DNA of 64,000 nt from RFSX01 sp964591455 (GTDB lineage: Bacteria; Bacteroidota; Bacteroidia; Chitinophagales; Saprospiraceae), in the NCBI GenBank assembly GCA_964591455.1, contig CAZQDZ010000015.1:1-64000 (forward strand), written 5' to 3'. The notes beneath the pieces were generated by a model. That model was not told the DNA's origin, searched no databases, and saw nothing but the letters and a program-made list of their open reading frames with translations. The stretch's first letter is position 1, and each line of letters starts with the position of its first letter. Made by a program: the position numbers and the translations under genes. Below, piece after piece: positions 50,836 to 60,164 of the stretch.

Positions 50836-51846
50836 ATGGATTTTCATCATTCACACTCAGCAGAACCTCATATATCCCGTACTAAGGAAATCATCAGCAA
50901 ATATCCAGAAATAAAGCAACTTATGGGAAGAAATCCTAATACGTTTTATTATACTATTGGGATAGTTCTGATGCAGGTGGCTATATGTTGGTTTCTAAGC
51001 GCTCAGCCATGGTGGATAGCAGTTATAGTAGCATACTGTGTAGGTGCTTTCGCCAATCACGCCTTGTTTGTTTTGATGCATGAATTCACTCATAATATGG
51101 TATTCAAGAATAGGTTGGCCAATCTCTGGGGAGGTATTTTATGTGATTTACCTAATGCTTTTCCTACCTCAGTCTCATTTAGAAAGTACCACCTGAAGCA
51201 CCATGCCTTTCAGGGGCATTACGATATAGACGCTGACCTTCCGAGTCGGTGGGAAGCAAAGTTGATAGGAAGTTTCTTTATAGGCAAGTCAATTTGGCTT
51301 ATGTTCTTTCCATTTTTTACGGCCTTGAGACCACCTAGACTGAAAGAAATCAAGTTTGCTAGTAAGTGGATTTATATTAATATTCTGTCTGTCGTTATCT
51401 TCAATTTAGTCATATACTTTGCCGTAGGGCCTATCGGTCTTATTTATTTGCTGGCCTCTTTTATGTTTTCTATAGGCTTACATCCATTAGGCGCCAGATG
51501 GATACAAGAGCATTTCTTAGTAGCACCTCCTCAGGAAACTTATAGCTATTATGGTATTCTGAATAAAGTAGCTTTCAATGTAGGTTATCATAATGAGCAT
51601 CATGATTTTTCTTTCGTGCCATGGAATAACCTGCCCAAGATTAGAGCTATTGCTCCTGAGTATTATGATACTCTATATTATCACACTTCCTGGACCAAAC
51701 TTCTTTTCCAGTGGATTTTCGATAAGGAATTGTCTTTGTTCTCCAGAATTCTTAGGAAGGACAGAGGTGGTATAAAGTTGACAGGAGGGTCAGAGTCTGA
51801 CTTTCTCTCAGGAAGAAAGCAAAAGGAAAATGTGGCTTCTGTCTAG
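50836..51846 (+). CDS. DEGS1-like sphingolipid delta-4 (dihydroceramide) desaturase
   Basis: A 336-residue membrane di-iron desaturase. The N-terminus (EIISKYPEIKQLMGRNPNT) matches the Lipid_DES region of eukaryotic dihydroceramide desaturases, where EILAKYPEIKSLM is found. The three histidine boxes are HEFTH (82-86), HLKHH (119-123) and HNEHH (252-256), and ETYSYYGILNKVAFNVGY and EYYDTLYYHTSW are near-identical to DEGS1 segments. It would introduce a trans C4-C5 double bond into the long-chain base of a ceramide. Four or more hydrophobic segments fit the fold. Many Bacteroidota make sphingolipids, but delta-4 unsaturation in them is unusual. No serine palmitoyltransferase is nearby. A different fatty acyl substrate cannot be excluded. 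Confidence 0.88.
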   Translation: MDFHHSHSAEPHISRTKEIISKYPEIKQLMGRNPNTFYYTIGIVLMQVAICWFLSAQPWWIAVIVAYCVGAFANHALFVLMHEFTHNMVFKNRLANLWGGILCDLPNAFPTSVSFRKYHLKHHAFQGHYDIDADLPSRWEAKLIGSFFIGKSIWLMFFPFFTALRPPRLKEIKFASKWIYINILSVVIFNLVIYFAVGPIGLIYLLASFMFSIGLHPLGARWIQEHFLVAPPQETYSYYGILNKVAFNVGYHNEHHDFSFVPWNNLPKIRAIAPEYYDTLYYHTSWTKLLFQWIFDKELSLFSRILRKDRGGIKLTGGSESDFLSGRKQKENVASV

Positions 51847-52443
51847 CTAGAGGCATAAGGTGAGGGGTTTCATTCGGAAGAACAATTCATTTCCAAGTCG
51901 CTGAGGTATTGAGTTTTCTGAGACAGCCATGTGCTCTATTTTAAACCTCCTTGAGAACAAGGACTGATATATAGCCTCATTCCCGCCATATGGAGGTTTG
52001 TCTTCATCGAATTCAATATTGAATAGCAATCCAGCAAATTCACCTTCTGGTTTTAGCAATTCATGAATCTTATCTATGTAGTCCCTACGCAATGGTGGTT
52101 TAAGAGCGCAGAAAAACGTTTGCTCTATTATTATATCATATTGATCCTGATGGCTAAAGAAGTCTTGGTGGTGAATATGTGACTGAGGAAAAGTGGGAGT
52201 CCGAGATGAAAATACCTCCAATGGGTCAATGACGAAATCAAGGATATGGACTTCAGTAAATCCATTATGATGCAGATACTCTGCTTCGTATGCATTACCA
52301 GCTCCTGGGATTAAGATTTTAGCTGATTTATCAGTTAGTTGATCTATATAGGCTGTAATCGCTGTAGAGGCGTACCCTATGTCCCACCCGGTTTCTTTGG
52401 TGTTATATCTGGATTTCCAGTAAGATTGGTGATGTTGCTCCAT
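51847..52443 (-). CDS. TPMT-family SAM-dependent methyltransferase
   Basis: A 198-residue methyltransferase of the thiopurine S-methyltransferase-like family. It has YWKSRYNTKETGWDIG at the start (the family W-x(n)-GWD pattern), motif I ILIPGAGNAYEAEYL (43-57), VHILDF, IIEQTFFCALKP, GLLFNIEF and PPYGG, in the usual order. Bacterial members methylate small thiols, halides or selenium compounds; the substrate here is unknown. The start ATG overlaps the stop of the frameshifted miaE by one base, so the genes were likely coupled. Confidence 0.88.
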   Translation of the reverse strand: MEQHHQSYWKSRYNTKETGWDIGYASTAITAYIDQLTDKSAKILIPGAGNAYEAEYLHHNGFTEVHILDFVIDPLEVFSSRTPTFPQSHIHHQDFFSHQDQYDIIIEQTFFCALKPPLRRDYIDKIHELLKPEGEFAGLLFNIEFDEDKPPYGGNEAIYQSLFSRRFKIEHMAVSENSIPQRLGNELFFRMKPLTLCL

Positions 52444-52993
52444 CAGTGCATTCTATCTCCCCTTAGAGACAAGGTTTCCATTACACCTGCTTCATAATTA
52501 AGATACGCCTGCCATCTAGTCTTTACTCTCTCCTCATCAAAATAATCCTTGGCCAAATCGATGAAGAGTCTATAGTGACCAGCTTCCGAAACCATAAATG
52601 AGTGGTAGAATTCCTTGAGTGAATCTTCTGAAATGTGCAGACTTAGCAGTCTGAATCTTTCACAACTCCTAGCTTCTATAAGTGCGAAAGTGAGCAGTTT
52701 TTCCAGTAGACTATTATCCTTGCCTCCTCCTTTCTGCGCTGATTACCTAGTTTGAGTCCGCGGTTATCCAGTTCTCTTAGGACTTGTCTGAAGTGGCCCC
52801 ATTCTTCAGTGACGATAGGAGCCAATTCTCTTACCAGCCTTTCTTTCTCAGGGTAGCCTTGTATAAGTGATATACAAGAAGTAGCCGCCTTCTGCTCACA
52901 ATAAGCATGGTCTGTCAGAATTTCTTGCAAACTCATCTCTGCAAGATTTACCCATCTAGGGTCAGTAGGTAACTTGAGTCCTAACATTGTCAT
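52443..52993 (-). pseudogene. miaE: tRNA-(ms2io6A)-hydroxylase MiaE, frameshifted
   Basis: MiaE is a di-iron enzyme that hydroxylates ms2i6A at tRNA position 37. The first half reads MLGLKLPTDPRWVN, HAYCEQKAAT and VTEEWGHFRQVL (an ExxH iron motif), then runs out of frame near 52722-52733 into an early stop at 52676. In the next frame the rest of the protein is intact: LLEKLLTFALIEARSCERFRLL and VSEAGHYRLF (second ExxH), ending RGDRMH at 52443. Adding one G in the short AAAGGAGG run restores a single 183-codon frame, the usual length for this family. Either a recent mutation or a sequencing error. The start forms an ATGA overlap with the upstream gene. Confidence 0.88.
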
Positions 52994-53610
52994 CTGTCTT
53001 CCAGGAAGTTTAATTGGTTTTTGACTAAGTCAATGTTCTGTATTTCATAAGTCTCTATACCTTCTTCCCATAGAACAGTAATCTTATCCATGCTGTGCTT
53101 TCTCAATGTATTTGCATTTTCCTTATTGATAGCATAGGTTCCTTTGTAGGTGGTATAATTATCAGTCTTACGTACCTTACCCCTGCTTCTTTCTATGTTT
53201 TCCAGATAGAGATGGTCCTTATTGACCAAGTCTACTTTCATTTTTTCTCCTTTTTCCAGATTGCCATAACTGATTTTGGCTTGGCTAGAGTTGATTTTAA
53301 ATTCCAGTATTAGAAATAAATTTTCATTTACCTGCTGAATATTTGCCATGCATTCCATTAAATATCCATCCCTAACAAAGCTTCTTACCTGAGGATGCGT
53401 ATATACGAAGTAAGGCTTTGGCTCGAATTTAATCTCATAAAACCGATTGGTATTGTCTTCTTTTGCAATGATACAATCAGAGGCAGATTGAGTATGTTTG
53501 CCATCAGTAATACTAGAGGGTTCAAACCAACTGAGTCCAGACTGACCTATAGATACATTTTGTATACTGAGCAAGGCAAATAACATCAGTAAAGTGAATA
53601 CGCTATTCAT
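52990..53610 (-). CDS. Exported hypothetical protein
   Basis: A 206-residue protein with a signal peptide (about 1-22, SVFTLLMLFALLSIQ to IGQS) and no membrane segment afterwards. I do not recognise the family. The mature part is mostly short beta-strand-like stretches (RFYEIKFEPKPYFVY, NLFLILEFKINSSQAKISYG, TYKGTYAINKENA), so a small periplasmic or surface beta-protein is likely. Its stop overlaps the miaE start by ATGA, suggesting cotranscription with miaE and the methyltransferase. Confidence 0.75.
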   Translation of the reverse strand: MNSVFTLLMLFALLSIQNVSIGQSGLSWFEPSSITDGKHTQSASDCIIAKEDNTNRFYEIKFEPKPYFVYTHPQVRSFVRDGYLMECMANIQQVNENLFLILEFKINSSQAKISYGNLEKGEKMKVDLVNKDHLYLENIERSRGKVRKTDNYTTYKGTYAINKENANTLRKHSMDKITVLWEEGIETYEIQNIDLVKNQLNFLEDR

Positions 53611-53707
53611 AAATATTAATTAGTGCGAATATATATAAAACGAAGGTCCGTAATTCCGTATTTTCATCAATATTAGATTTCATAAGACTCATATAATTAA
53701 AGTTCAA

Positions 53708-55858
53708 ATGAAAAATTACCTTATTCCTGCCTGCCTCATATTTCTCACTTTAATCTCCTGTAATCAGGAAAAAGCCACAACATTGTCCAATATGATATCA
53801 GTTTCGTACCCAACTACAGCTAAGGATAGCAGTGTGATAGATGATTACCATGGGTCGAAAGTAGCAGACCCCTATAGATGGTTGGAATTAGATACCGCTG
53901 CTAATGTCAAGTCATGGGTCACTGAGCAGAATAAGGTTACAAATGGCTACTTGGACCAGATTCCTTATAGAGATAAGATTCGTGATAGATATGAAGAATT
54001 ATTTAATTATGAAAAACTAAGTTCTCCAAGGAAGCGCGGAGAGTATTACTTTTTTAGTAAGAATGATGGTCTTCAAAATCAGTCTGTCATCTATATTCAA
54101 AAAGGTAAAGAGGGCATACCAGAAGTGTTCTTGGATCCGAATACCTTGTCTAAGGATGGAACGGCCGCCATAAATTTTTTAGGTTTTTCACCAGATGATA
54201 AATATGTAGCCTATAGTCAGTCTGATGCTGGTAGTGACTGGCAGACGATCTATGTAATGGAAATCGCTACTAAGAGAAAATTGGAAGATAAGTTGAGATG
54301 GGTCAAGTTTTCTGGTGCAAGCTGGCTGGACGATGGCTTTTACTATAGTAAATATCCGACACCTGAAGATGGTGCCGAACTATCTGCGACCAATGACTTT
54401 CACTCCATCTATTATCACAAGCTAGGAGATGACCAGAAGAATGACCAACTCATCTTTGATAATAAAAAGGAAGCTAAGAGATACCATTTTGGAGGTCTTA
54501 CTGAAGATAAGCAATACCATATCGTCTATGCGTCTACTGGTACTGACGGGTATGAGACCTATTACAAAGATTTGTCAAATCCGACCTCTGAGTATAAAGC
54601 ACTCTTTACTGGATTTAAAAACAAGAGTTCTATTGTAGATCACTCTGATGGGCGGTTTTTGGTATTGACAGATATAGGAGCACCAAAGTATAGATTGGTT
54701 TCTATAGACCCTAATAAGCCAAGCGAATCAGATTGGACAACCATTATATCAGAGAAAGATGAGCTGCTGGCCAATGTATCTACTGGTGGTGGTTATCTAT
54801 GGGCCGATTATCTCAAAGACGCCAAAACGGTTATCAAGAGATATAATTATAATGGTTCAGATGAGATGGAAGTAAAGTTGCCAGGCTTAGGTAGTGCATC
54901 AGGATTTGGTGGCAGAAAGGAGGATACCGAATTTTTCTATTCATTTAATTCATTCACCATACCCAATTCAATCTATAGATACGATATAAAGGCTAATAGT
55001 TCTGCATCTTTTTTTAGTTCTGCATTGAAGTTTAACCCTGATGAATATGTGGAGGAGCAAGTATTTTATACCAGCAAGGATGGGACTAAGGTGCCTATGT
55101 TTTTGGTCTATAAGAAGGGACTTGTCAGAGACGGAAATAACCCCGCATACTTGTATGGCTACGGTGGATTCAATGTGAATTTGACCCCTTCATTTTCTGT
55201 TTCCAGATTGATATTGCTGGAGAACGGCGGTGTGTTTGCTATGCCTAATCTGCGGGGTGGGGGAGAATATGGAGAAGAATGGCACAAAGCAGGGATGTTA
55301 GAAAAGAAGCAAAATGTGTTCGATGATTTTATAGCAGCCGCAGATTATCTGATAGCAGAGAAATTCACCTCGTCAGAAAAATTAGCTATAGCAGGAGGAT
55401 CTAATGGAGGCCTGCTGGTAGGTGCATGTATGACCCAACAACCAGATAAGTTTGCTGTAGCCTTCCCGGCTGTAGGTGTAATGGATATGCTGAGATACCA
55501 TAAGTTTACGGTAGGCTGGGGATGGGTGCCTGAATATGGCTCCAGTGATGATCCTGAGCAGTTTCAAAATTTGCTCGCATATTCGCCGCTTCATAATTTA
55601 AAACCGGGTGTAGATTATCCTGCCACTATGGTGACAACTGCAGACCATGATGATAGAGTGGTCCCAGCGCATTCCTTTAAGTTTGGTGCTCGATTGCAAG
55701 AGTGCCACTCAGGCGAATCTCCAGTCATACTGAGGATAGACGTCAATGCTGGTCATGGTGCTGGAAAGCCAACATCAAAAATATTGGATGAGCAAGCTGA
55801 CAGATGGGCTTTCTTTTTCTATAATACCAACAGTCCTGTCAAGTATATAAAAGGTTAG
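53708..55858 (+). CDS. Prolyl oligopeptidase (S9A), predicted lipoprotein
   Basis: A 716-residue serine peptidase that cuts short peptides after proline. The N-terminus has a lipoprotein signal ending LTLISC, so the enzyme is probably anchored in the cell envelope. DPYRWLEL near residue 55 starts the family core, followed by the beta-propeller and the alpha/beta hydrolase domain: S565 in GGSNGGLL, the aspartate region in DHDDRVVPAHS (646-656), and H683 in VNAGHGAGKP. The strong NLRGGGEYGEEWH segment is standard for S9A. Length is normal. It stands alone between a divergent gene and dacA. Confidence 0.95.
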   Translation: MKNYLIPACLIFLTLISCNQEKATTLSNMISVSYPTTAKDSSVIDDYHGSKVADPYRWLELDTAANVKSWVTEQNKVTNGYLDQIPYRDKIRDRYEELFNYEKLSSPRKRGEYYFFSKNDGLQNQSVIYIQKGKEGIPEVFLDPNTLSKDGTAAINFLGFSPDDKYVAYSQSDAGSDWQTIYVMEIATKRKLEDKLRWVKFSGASWLDDGFYYSKYPTPEDGAELSATNDFHSIYYHKLGDDQKNDQLIFDNKKEAKRYHFGGLTEDKQYHIVYASTGTDGYETYYKDLSNPTSEYKALFTGFKNKSSIVDHSDGRFLVLTDIGAPKYRLVSIDPNKPSESDWTTIISEKDELLANVSTGGGYLWADYLKDAKTVIKRYNYNGSDEMEVKLPGLGSASGFGGRKEDTEFFYSFNSFTIPNSIYRYDIKANSSASFFSSALKFNPDEYVEEQVFYTSKDGTKVPMFLVYKKGLVRDGNNPAYLYGYGGFNVNLTPSFSVSRLILLENGGVFAMPNLRGGGEYGEEWHKAGMLEKKQNVFDDFIAAADYLIAEKFTSSEKLAIAGGSNGGLLVGACMTQQPDKFAVAFPAVGVMDMLRYHKFTVGWGWVPEYGSSDDPEQFQNLLAYSPLHNLKPGVDYPATMVTTADHDDRVVPAHSFKFGARLQECHSGESPVILRIDVNAGHGAGKPTSKILDEQADRWAFFFYNTNSPVKYIKG

Positions 55859-55939
55859 TTCGCTTGCTTATACATTTTTAGATTAATTTTAGCTAGCCAT
55901 AATTAGACGCATATCGAATTTTTGTTCCAGATAGGGGGT

Positions 55940-56743
55940 ATGGATGTAAGAGTCCTTGATATTTTAGATGTACTCATTGCAGCCTATCTGATATATATGG
56001 TTTACAAGTATGTAAAGGGCACAGCTGCTGTTAATATCTTTATTGGAATAATTATTTTTTTTCTACTCTTTACGGTGGTCAGAAACCTCAATATGAGACT
56101 ACTTAGTACCATGTTAGGATCAGTAGCAGGTATTGGACTAATAGGGATTATGGTCATCTTCCAACCAGAGATAAGACGATTTCTCCTCATGGTAGGCGAC
56201 AATATGTTAAAGCGTCGGTCAGATTTATTTGATAAATTTTTCAATACCTCATTGCTCCAAAACAAGGAAGAAGCCTTGTTGCTGACCAATGAAATTGTCA
56301 AAGCTGCAAAAGAACTCAGCAAAACGAAGACAGGTGGATTAATGATTCTAACCACTAAAGATGTTCCAGAATTAGTAAAGACTGGTCGGGTCTTAGATGC
56401 CAAGGTTTCCGCTACCTTATTGGAGAATATCTTTTTCAAAAATGCTCCTTTGCATGACGGGGCGGTAATCATAGAAGGAGATAAGCTTGTTGCTGCCTCC
56501 TGCATATTGCCTGTATCTGAGAATCAATCTATAGCGGAAGATTTGGGATTGCGCCATAGAGCTGGATTAGGAGCTACAGAGAACACCAGCCTACTAGCTA
56601 TCATGATATCTGAAGAAAATGGAGAAATCTCCTACGCCTCTGATGGCAAAATATACAGAAACGTCACCAATGATGAGATTCGTCAGACCATAGGAAAGTA
56701 CTATAACGAGTCTTTAAGAGAAAAGCAATTTTCAGGTGATTGA
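55940..56743 (+). CDS. dacA: Diadenylate cyclase (CdaA type)
   Basis: Makes the second messenger c-di-AMP from two ATP. From the ATG at 55940 the protein has 267 residues; a TTG 18 bp upstream is less likely. About three membrane helices (residues 8-22, 30-47, 57-75) precede the DAC domain, with DGA at 173-175 and RHR at 205-207, the two catalytic signatures. Length and layout match CdaA of other bacteria. CdaR and GlmM are not adjacent. Its last 12 bp overlap the end of the convergent AraC-type gene. Confidence 0.95.
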   Translation: MDVRVLDILDVLIAAYLIYMVYKYVKGTAAVNIFIGIIIFFLLFTVVRNLNMRLLSTMLGSVAGIGLIGIMVIFQPEIRRFLLMVGDNMLKRRSDLFDKFFNTSLLQNKEEALLLTNEIVKAAKELSKTKTGGLMILTTKDVPELVKTGRVLDAKVSATLLENIFFKNAPLHDGAVIIEGDKLVAASCILPVSENQSIAEDLGLRHRAGLGATENTSLLAIMISEENGEISYASDGKIYRNVTNDEIRQTIGKYYNESLREKQFSGD

Positions 56744-57856
56744 CCTTAGGTAGTTGGATGGCGTCATCCCTACATGCTTTTTGAATACTCTGTTGAATGA
56801 AGCTTTCGAATTAAAGCCACTATCCATCGCCAAAGCCAGGATGCTATACTGAGCGGCCTTCCCTTCGTCTAGTAACAACTTAATATGCTCTACTCTATAT
56901 TTATTGACAAAGTCATAGAAGCTACCTTCTGAGGTCTTAAGTACCTTGGTCAATCTGTAAGATGGGATATTAGAAAGTTCTGATAGCTTAGCCAAACTGA
57001 GAACTGGATTAAGGTATGGCTGGTCTTCTTCCATTATTTTGAGTAGGGAAGCTTTGTCTGCTTTAAGCGCATCGACTTCTAGGTTTTCTGTCTCATGGTC
57101 TCCAGATTCAGATTCAAGGTCTGGTGGTAAAGCGAATCTTTTATCACCACTTTCCTCTTTTGGTGTAGATGCAAAAACGAATAAATTGGTCTTTTTAATG
57201 GCGATAAAAGCAAGCGCAAACATAAAGAAGGCCAGAAAAGAGAGAGTATAGTAGTCATAAATCATGATCTTATGATGCTCTCTGAATAAGTTCAGTACAT
57301 ATCCCACAGAAGCGATGACCCATAGAACGATGGCGCCTGTTATAATCCAATTTAACCATATAAGATTTGATTCCTGCTCATAAGAATACTCTTCTAGATA
57401 TCCCTTGTGATATCTTCTAATCAAAAAGATAGAAGCAAAGAAATATAAAGGTGTCAGAATCAATTTTGGAAATGGGTACCCATGCTGGGCATTATCGGGT
57501 AAGAAACCATTGGGTATCAGCTGATCTGCTAAGACGATAATGAAGAATATCAAGAAAGGTAGGAAGTGTAATCGGTCCTTGGCCTTCATCTTGAAGTCCT
57601 GAGTTGTCAGTGCTTTGGTATAATAGTAGAAAAGAGGTCCGTACAACAGTGGAATGGCGTAATTGAGCTCAGAAAAAATAAAGACATGGAATGAGGCTTC
57701 ATTATTAAAGAAGCAAAAGACATAAGCACAGTTAATTGTTAGCAGCAAAAAAATAAGTGCTAACAGCCAGTGCTCTAATTCCTTTTGTTTTCTTGAATAA
57801 ATCAACAACGCAAAGAGCAAAGTAAGTACACCACATATGACAAAGGAATACTGCAT
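56732..57856 (-). CDS. Membrane-anchored AraC-family transcriptional regulator
   Basis: About 374 residues from the ATG at 57854-57856 (a GTG two codons upstream is possible). The first 215 residues hold about seven hydrophobic segments (for example FVICGVLTLLFALLIY, LLALIFLLLTINCAYVF, YTLSFLAFFMFALAFIAI), a common Bacteroidota arrangement. An acidic linker (about 230-265) precedes the AraC-type double helix-turn-helix, with LSLAKLSELSNIPSYRLTK, and the second helix pair LAMDSGFNSKASFNRVFKKHVGMTPSNYLR. It likely senses a membrane signal and controls transcription; target genes are unknown. Confidence 0.92.
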   Translation of the reverse strand: MQYSFVICGVLTLLFALLIYSRKQKELEHWLLALIFLLLTINCAYVFCFFNNEASFHVFIFSELNYAIPLLYGPLFYYYTKALTTQDFKMKAKDRLHFLPFLIFFIIVLADQLIPNGFLPDNAQHGYPFPKLILTPLYFFASIFLIRRYHKGYLEEYSYEQESNLIWLNWIITGAIVLWVIASVGYVLNLFREHHKIMIYDYYTLSFLAFFMFALAFIAIKKTNLFVFASTPKEESGDKRFALPPDLESESGDHETENLEVDALKADKASLLKIMEEDQPYLNPVLSLAKLSELSNIPSYRLTKVLKTSEGSFYDFVNKYRVEHIKLLLDEGKAAQYSILALAMDSGFNSKASFNRVFKKHVGMTPSNYLRSIT

Positions 57857-57924
57857 AATCACTAAACTAGCAAGATAAGTAACCTATCTCACAGTCAACT
57901 AATATATTTTCGTGACAAGTCTAT

Positions 57925-57932
57925 TACTTTTG
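57925..57932 (+). promoter_or_regulatory. Possible -7 element of the M20 peptidase gene
   Basis: TACTTTTG matches TAnnTTTG, 36 bp before the peptidase start. On the opposite strand TAGATTTG at 57940-57947 is a candidate -7 element for the divergent AraC-type gene, so two promoters may lie back to back here. Confidence 0.4.
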
Positions 57933-57967
57933 TAACTCACAAATCTATTAAAACAGTTATTTGAATC

Positions 57968-59359
57968 ATGAAAAATGTCCATACCTATATCAATAAGAAC
58001 AAGAAGCGCTATCTAGAAGAGCTTATAGATTTCCTAAGAATTCCATCTATATCGGCAGATCCCAAGTATGCTAAAGATGTAAAAAAAGCCGCGGAGTGGT
58101 TAAAAAAGAAGATGAGTGATGCAGGGCTAGAGAAAACCAAGCTTTATCCTACTGCTGGCCATCCTATAGTATATGGGGAGAAAATTATAGACCCTAAGTT
58201 GCCGACAGTTCTGGTCTATGGTCATTATGATGTCCAACCCCCTGACCCACTGGACTTGTGGGATTCACCGCCATTCGAGCCAGTTGTGAAGAAAACAAAA
58301 CTTCATCCTAAGGGTGCCATTTTTGCAAGAGGGGCTTGTGATGATAAAGGGCAATTGTATATGCATGTCAAGGCCTTCGAAGCTATGAATAAGAACAATA
58401 GTATTCCTTGTAATGTCAAGTTTATGATAGAAGGTGAGGAGGAAGTAGGTTCTGACAATCTGGAAAAATTCTGCAAGAAGAATGCAAAGATGTTAAGCTC
58501 AGATGTCGTTCTATTATCTGATACGTCAATAATAGATAATAAAACGCCAAGTGTCACAGTCGGATTAAGAGGGCTATCCTATGTAGAAGTAGAAGTCACA
58601 GGGCCTAATAAAGACTTGCATTCTGGGGTCTACGGAGGAGGTGTAACAAATCCGATAAACGCCTTGAGTAAGATGATAGCTTCATTACATGACCTTAATG
58701 GACACATTACTATTCCTGGATTCTATAACGATGTAGAAGAATTAGGCAGTGATGATAGAAAAGAGATTAATAAAGCACCATTCGATGTCAAAGCTTACAA
58801 AAAAGGCTTAGGCATAGACGAGGTTTCTGGAGAAAGAGGGTATACGACCTTGGAGAGAACATCTACAAGACCCACATTGGATGTCAATGGTATTTGGGGT
58901 GGGTATATAGGAGAAGGCGCAAAGACGGTATTACCGTCTAAAGCTTTTGCAAAAATCAGTATGCGATTAGTGCCAGATCAGCACCCAGATAAAATCACTA
59001 AGCTGTTCTCTGATCACTTTAAAAAGATAGCGCCACCTGGTATCAAAGTAGAAGTACGACCACATCATGGTGGTTTTCCAGCGGTGACACCTACAAATAC
59101 GATAGAATACCAAGCAGCCTCTAGAGCCATGCAGGATGCCTTTGGCAAAAAACCTCTACCCGTACGAGGAGGTGGTAGTATTCCCATCGTTGCCATGTTT
59201 GAAAAAGTATTTGGTGTGAAATCAGTGCTTATGGGCTTTGGCTTGGATTCAGATGACATCCATTCGCCTAATGAACATTATGGGTTATTTAACTATTACA
59301 AAGGAATAGAAACAATACCTTTATTTTTTAAACATTATTCTCAATTGAGATCAAAATAA
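57968..59359 (+). CDS. M20 family dipeptidase
   Basis: A 463-residue zinc peptidase of the M20 (carnosinase/CNDP-like) family, cleaving dipeptides or acyl-amino acids in the cytoplasm. Metal-site motifs are VYGHYDVQPP (H86, D88), RGACDDKGQ (D125/D126) and EGEEEVGS (E157-E159 region), followed by the dimerisation domain and a late HSPNEHY with a metal histidine. The WDSPPF segment is shared by this subfamily. No signal peptide. The next gene, an FKBP-type isomerase, begins 31 bp downstream. Confidence 0.95.
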   Translation: MKNVHTYINKNKKRYLEELIDFLRIPSISADPKYAKDVKKAAEWLKKKMSDAGLEKTKLYPTAGHPIVYGEKIIDPKLPTVLVYGHYDVQPPDPLDLWDSPPFEPVVKKTKLHPKGAIFARGACDDKGQLYMHVKAFEAMNKNNSIPCNVKFMIEGEEEVGSDNLEKFCKKNAKMLSSDVVLLSDTSIIDNKTPSVTVGLRGLSYVEVEVTGPNKDLHSGVYGGGVTNPINALSKMIASLHDLNGHITIPGFYNDVEELGSDDRKEINKAPFDVKAYKKGLGIDEVSGERGYTTLERTSTRPTLDVNGIWGGYIGEGAKTVLPSKAFAKISMRLVPDQHPDKITKLFSDHFKKIAPPGIKVEVRPHHGGFPAVTPTNTIEYQAASRAMQDAFGKKPLPVRGGGSIPIVAMFEKVFGVKSVLMGFGLDSDDIHSPNEHYGLFNYYKGIETIPLFFKHYSQLRSK

Positions 59360-59390
59360 GAATCAATTAAAGTTTTAAAAGTAGAAGAGT

Positions 59391-60038
59391 ATGCAACGAG
59401 TACTAATAGGTATTTTATTTTTTATCTCACTTAAGCTAACAGCACAAATGGATACAACAAGTTACAGTGTCGGGGTGGTTGTTGCCCAGAATTTGAAGCA
59501 GCAAGGAATTACAGAATTAGATCAAGCGTCATTTAATGAGGCAGTTAAAGATGTGCTATCAGGTTCAGATACTAAGGTTAGTCTTGCTGAAGCCAATTCT
59601 AATTTTCAGAATTATATGCAGAAAGCCAGAATGAAAGCCAGTGAGGCTGTAAAAGGAGAAGGTGAAAACTTCCTTGCAAAGAATGGTAAGCGATCTGAAG
59701 TTACTACAACTGTATCAGGACTGCAATATGAAGTATTGGTACCATCCACTAATCCTCAAAAGCCTGGCCCGACAGATAAAGTCAAAGTACATTATCATGG
59801 TACACTGATAGATGGGACTGTGTTTGATTCGAGTGTTGACAGAGGAGAGCCAATCTCTTTTCCACTCAATGGGGTGATTAAAGGATGGACTGAGGGGTTG
59901 CAGTTGATGAGTGTGGGGTCTAAATACAGGTTATTTATTCCATATGATTTAGCTTATGGTGAGAGAGGAGCTGGCGGTGCGATTAAGCCTTTTGCAGCAC
60001 TCATTTTTGATGTCTCCTTATTAGCAATAGAGAAATAG
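59391..60038 (+). CDS. FKBP-type peptidyl-prolyl cis-trans isomerase, exported
   Basis: A 215-residue folding enzyme. A signal peptide (1-19, ending KLTAQ) sends it to the periplasm. Residues about 20-100 form an FkpA/Mip-like helical dimerisation region (SYSVGVVVAQNLKQQG, NFQNYMQKARMKA), followed by the FKBP domain: VKVHYHGTLIDGTVFDSS, PISFPLNGVIKGWTEGLQLM and YRLFIPYDLAYGERG, all active-site segments intact. Closest in plan to FkpA/Mip. Probably cotranscribed with the M20 peptidase; ended by a strong terminator. Confidence 0.95.
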   Translation: MQRVLIGILFFISLKLTAQMDTTSYSVGVVVAQNLKQQGITELDQASFNEAVKDVLSGSDTKVSLAEANSNFQNYMQKARMKASEAVKGEGENFLAKNGKRSEVTTTVSGLQYEVLVPSTNPQKPGPTDKVKVHYHGTLIDGTVFDSSVDRGEPISFPLNGVIKGWTEGLQLMSVGSKYRLFIPYDLAYGERGAGGAIKPFAALIFDVSLLAIEK

Positions 60039-60066
60039 CATTAAAGCTTTTCAAAAATATATTTGG

Positions 60067-60099
60067 AAGAGGCTATCTCATTTTGGGATAGCCTCTTTC
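60067..60099 (+). terminator. Intrinsic terminator after the FKBP gene
   Basis: An 11-bp stem (AAGAGGCTATC / GATAGCCTCTT) with a T-containing tail, about 30 bp after the stop codon and before trmD. Confidence 0.8.
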
Positions 60100-60164
60100 C
60101 ATTTTCTCTATATCATTGTACATATCTATTTCCACCTTATGATTTTATCTACCAATAGACAACT

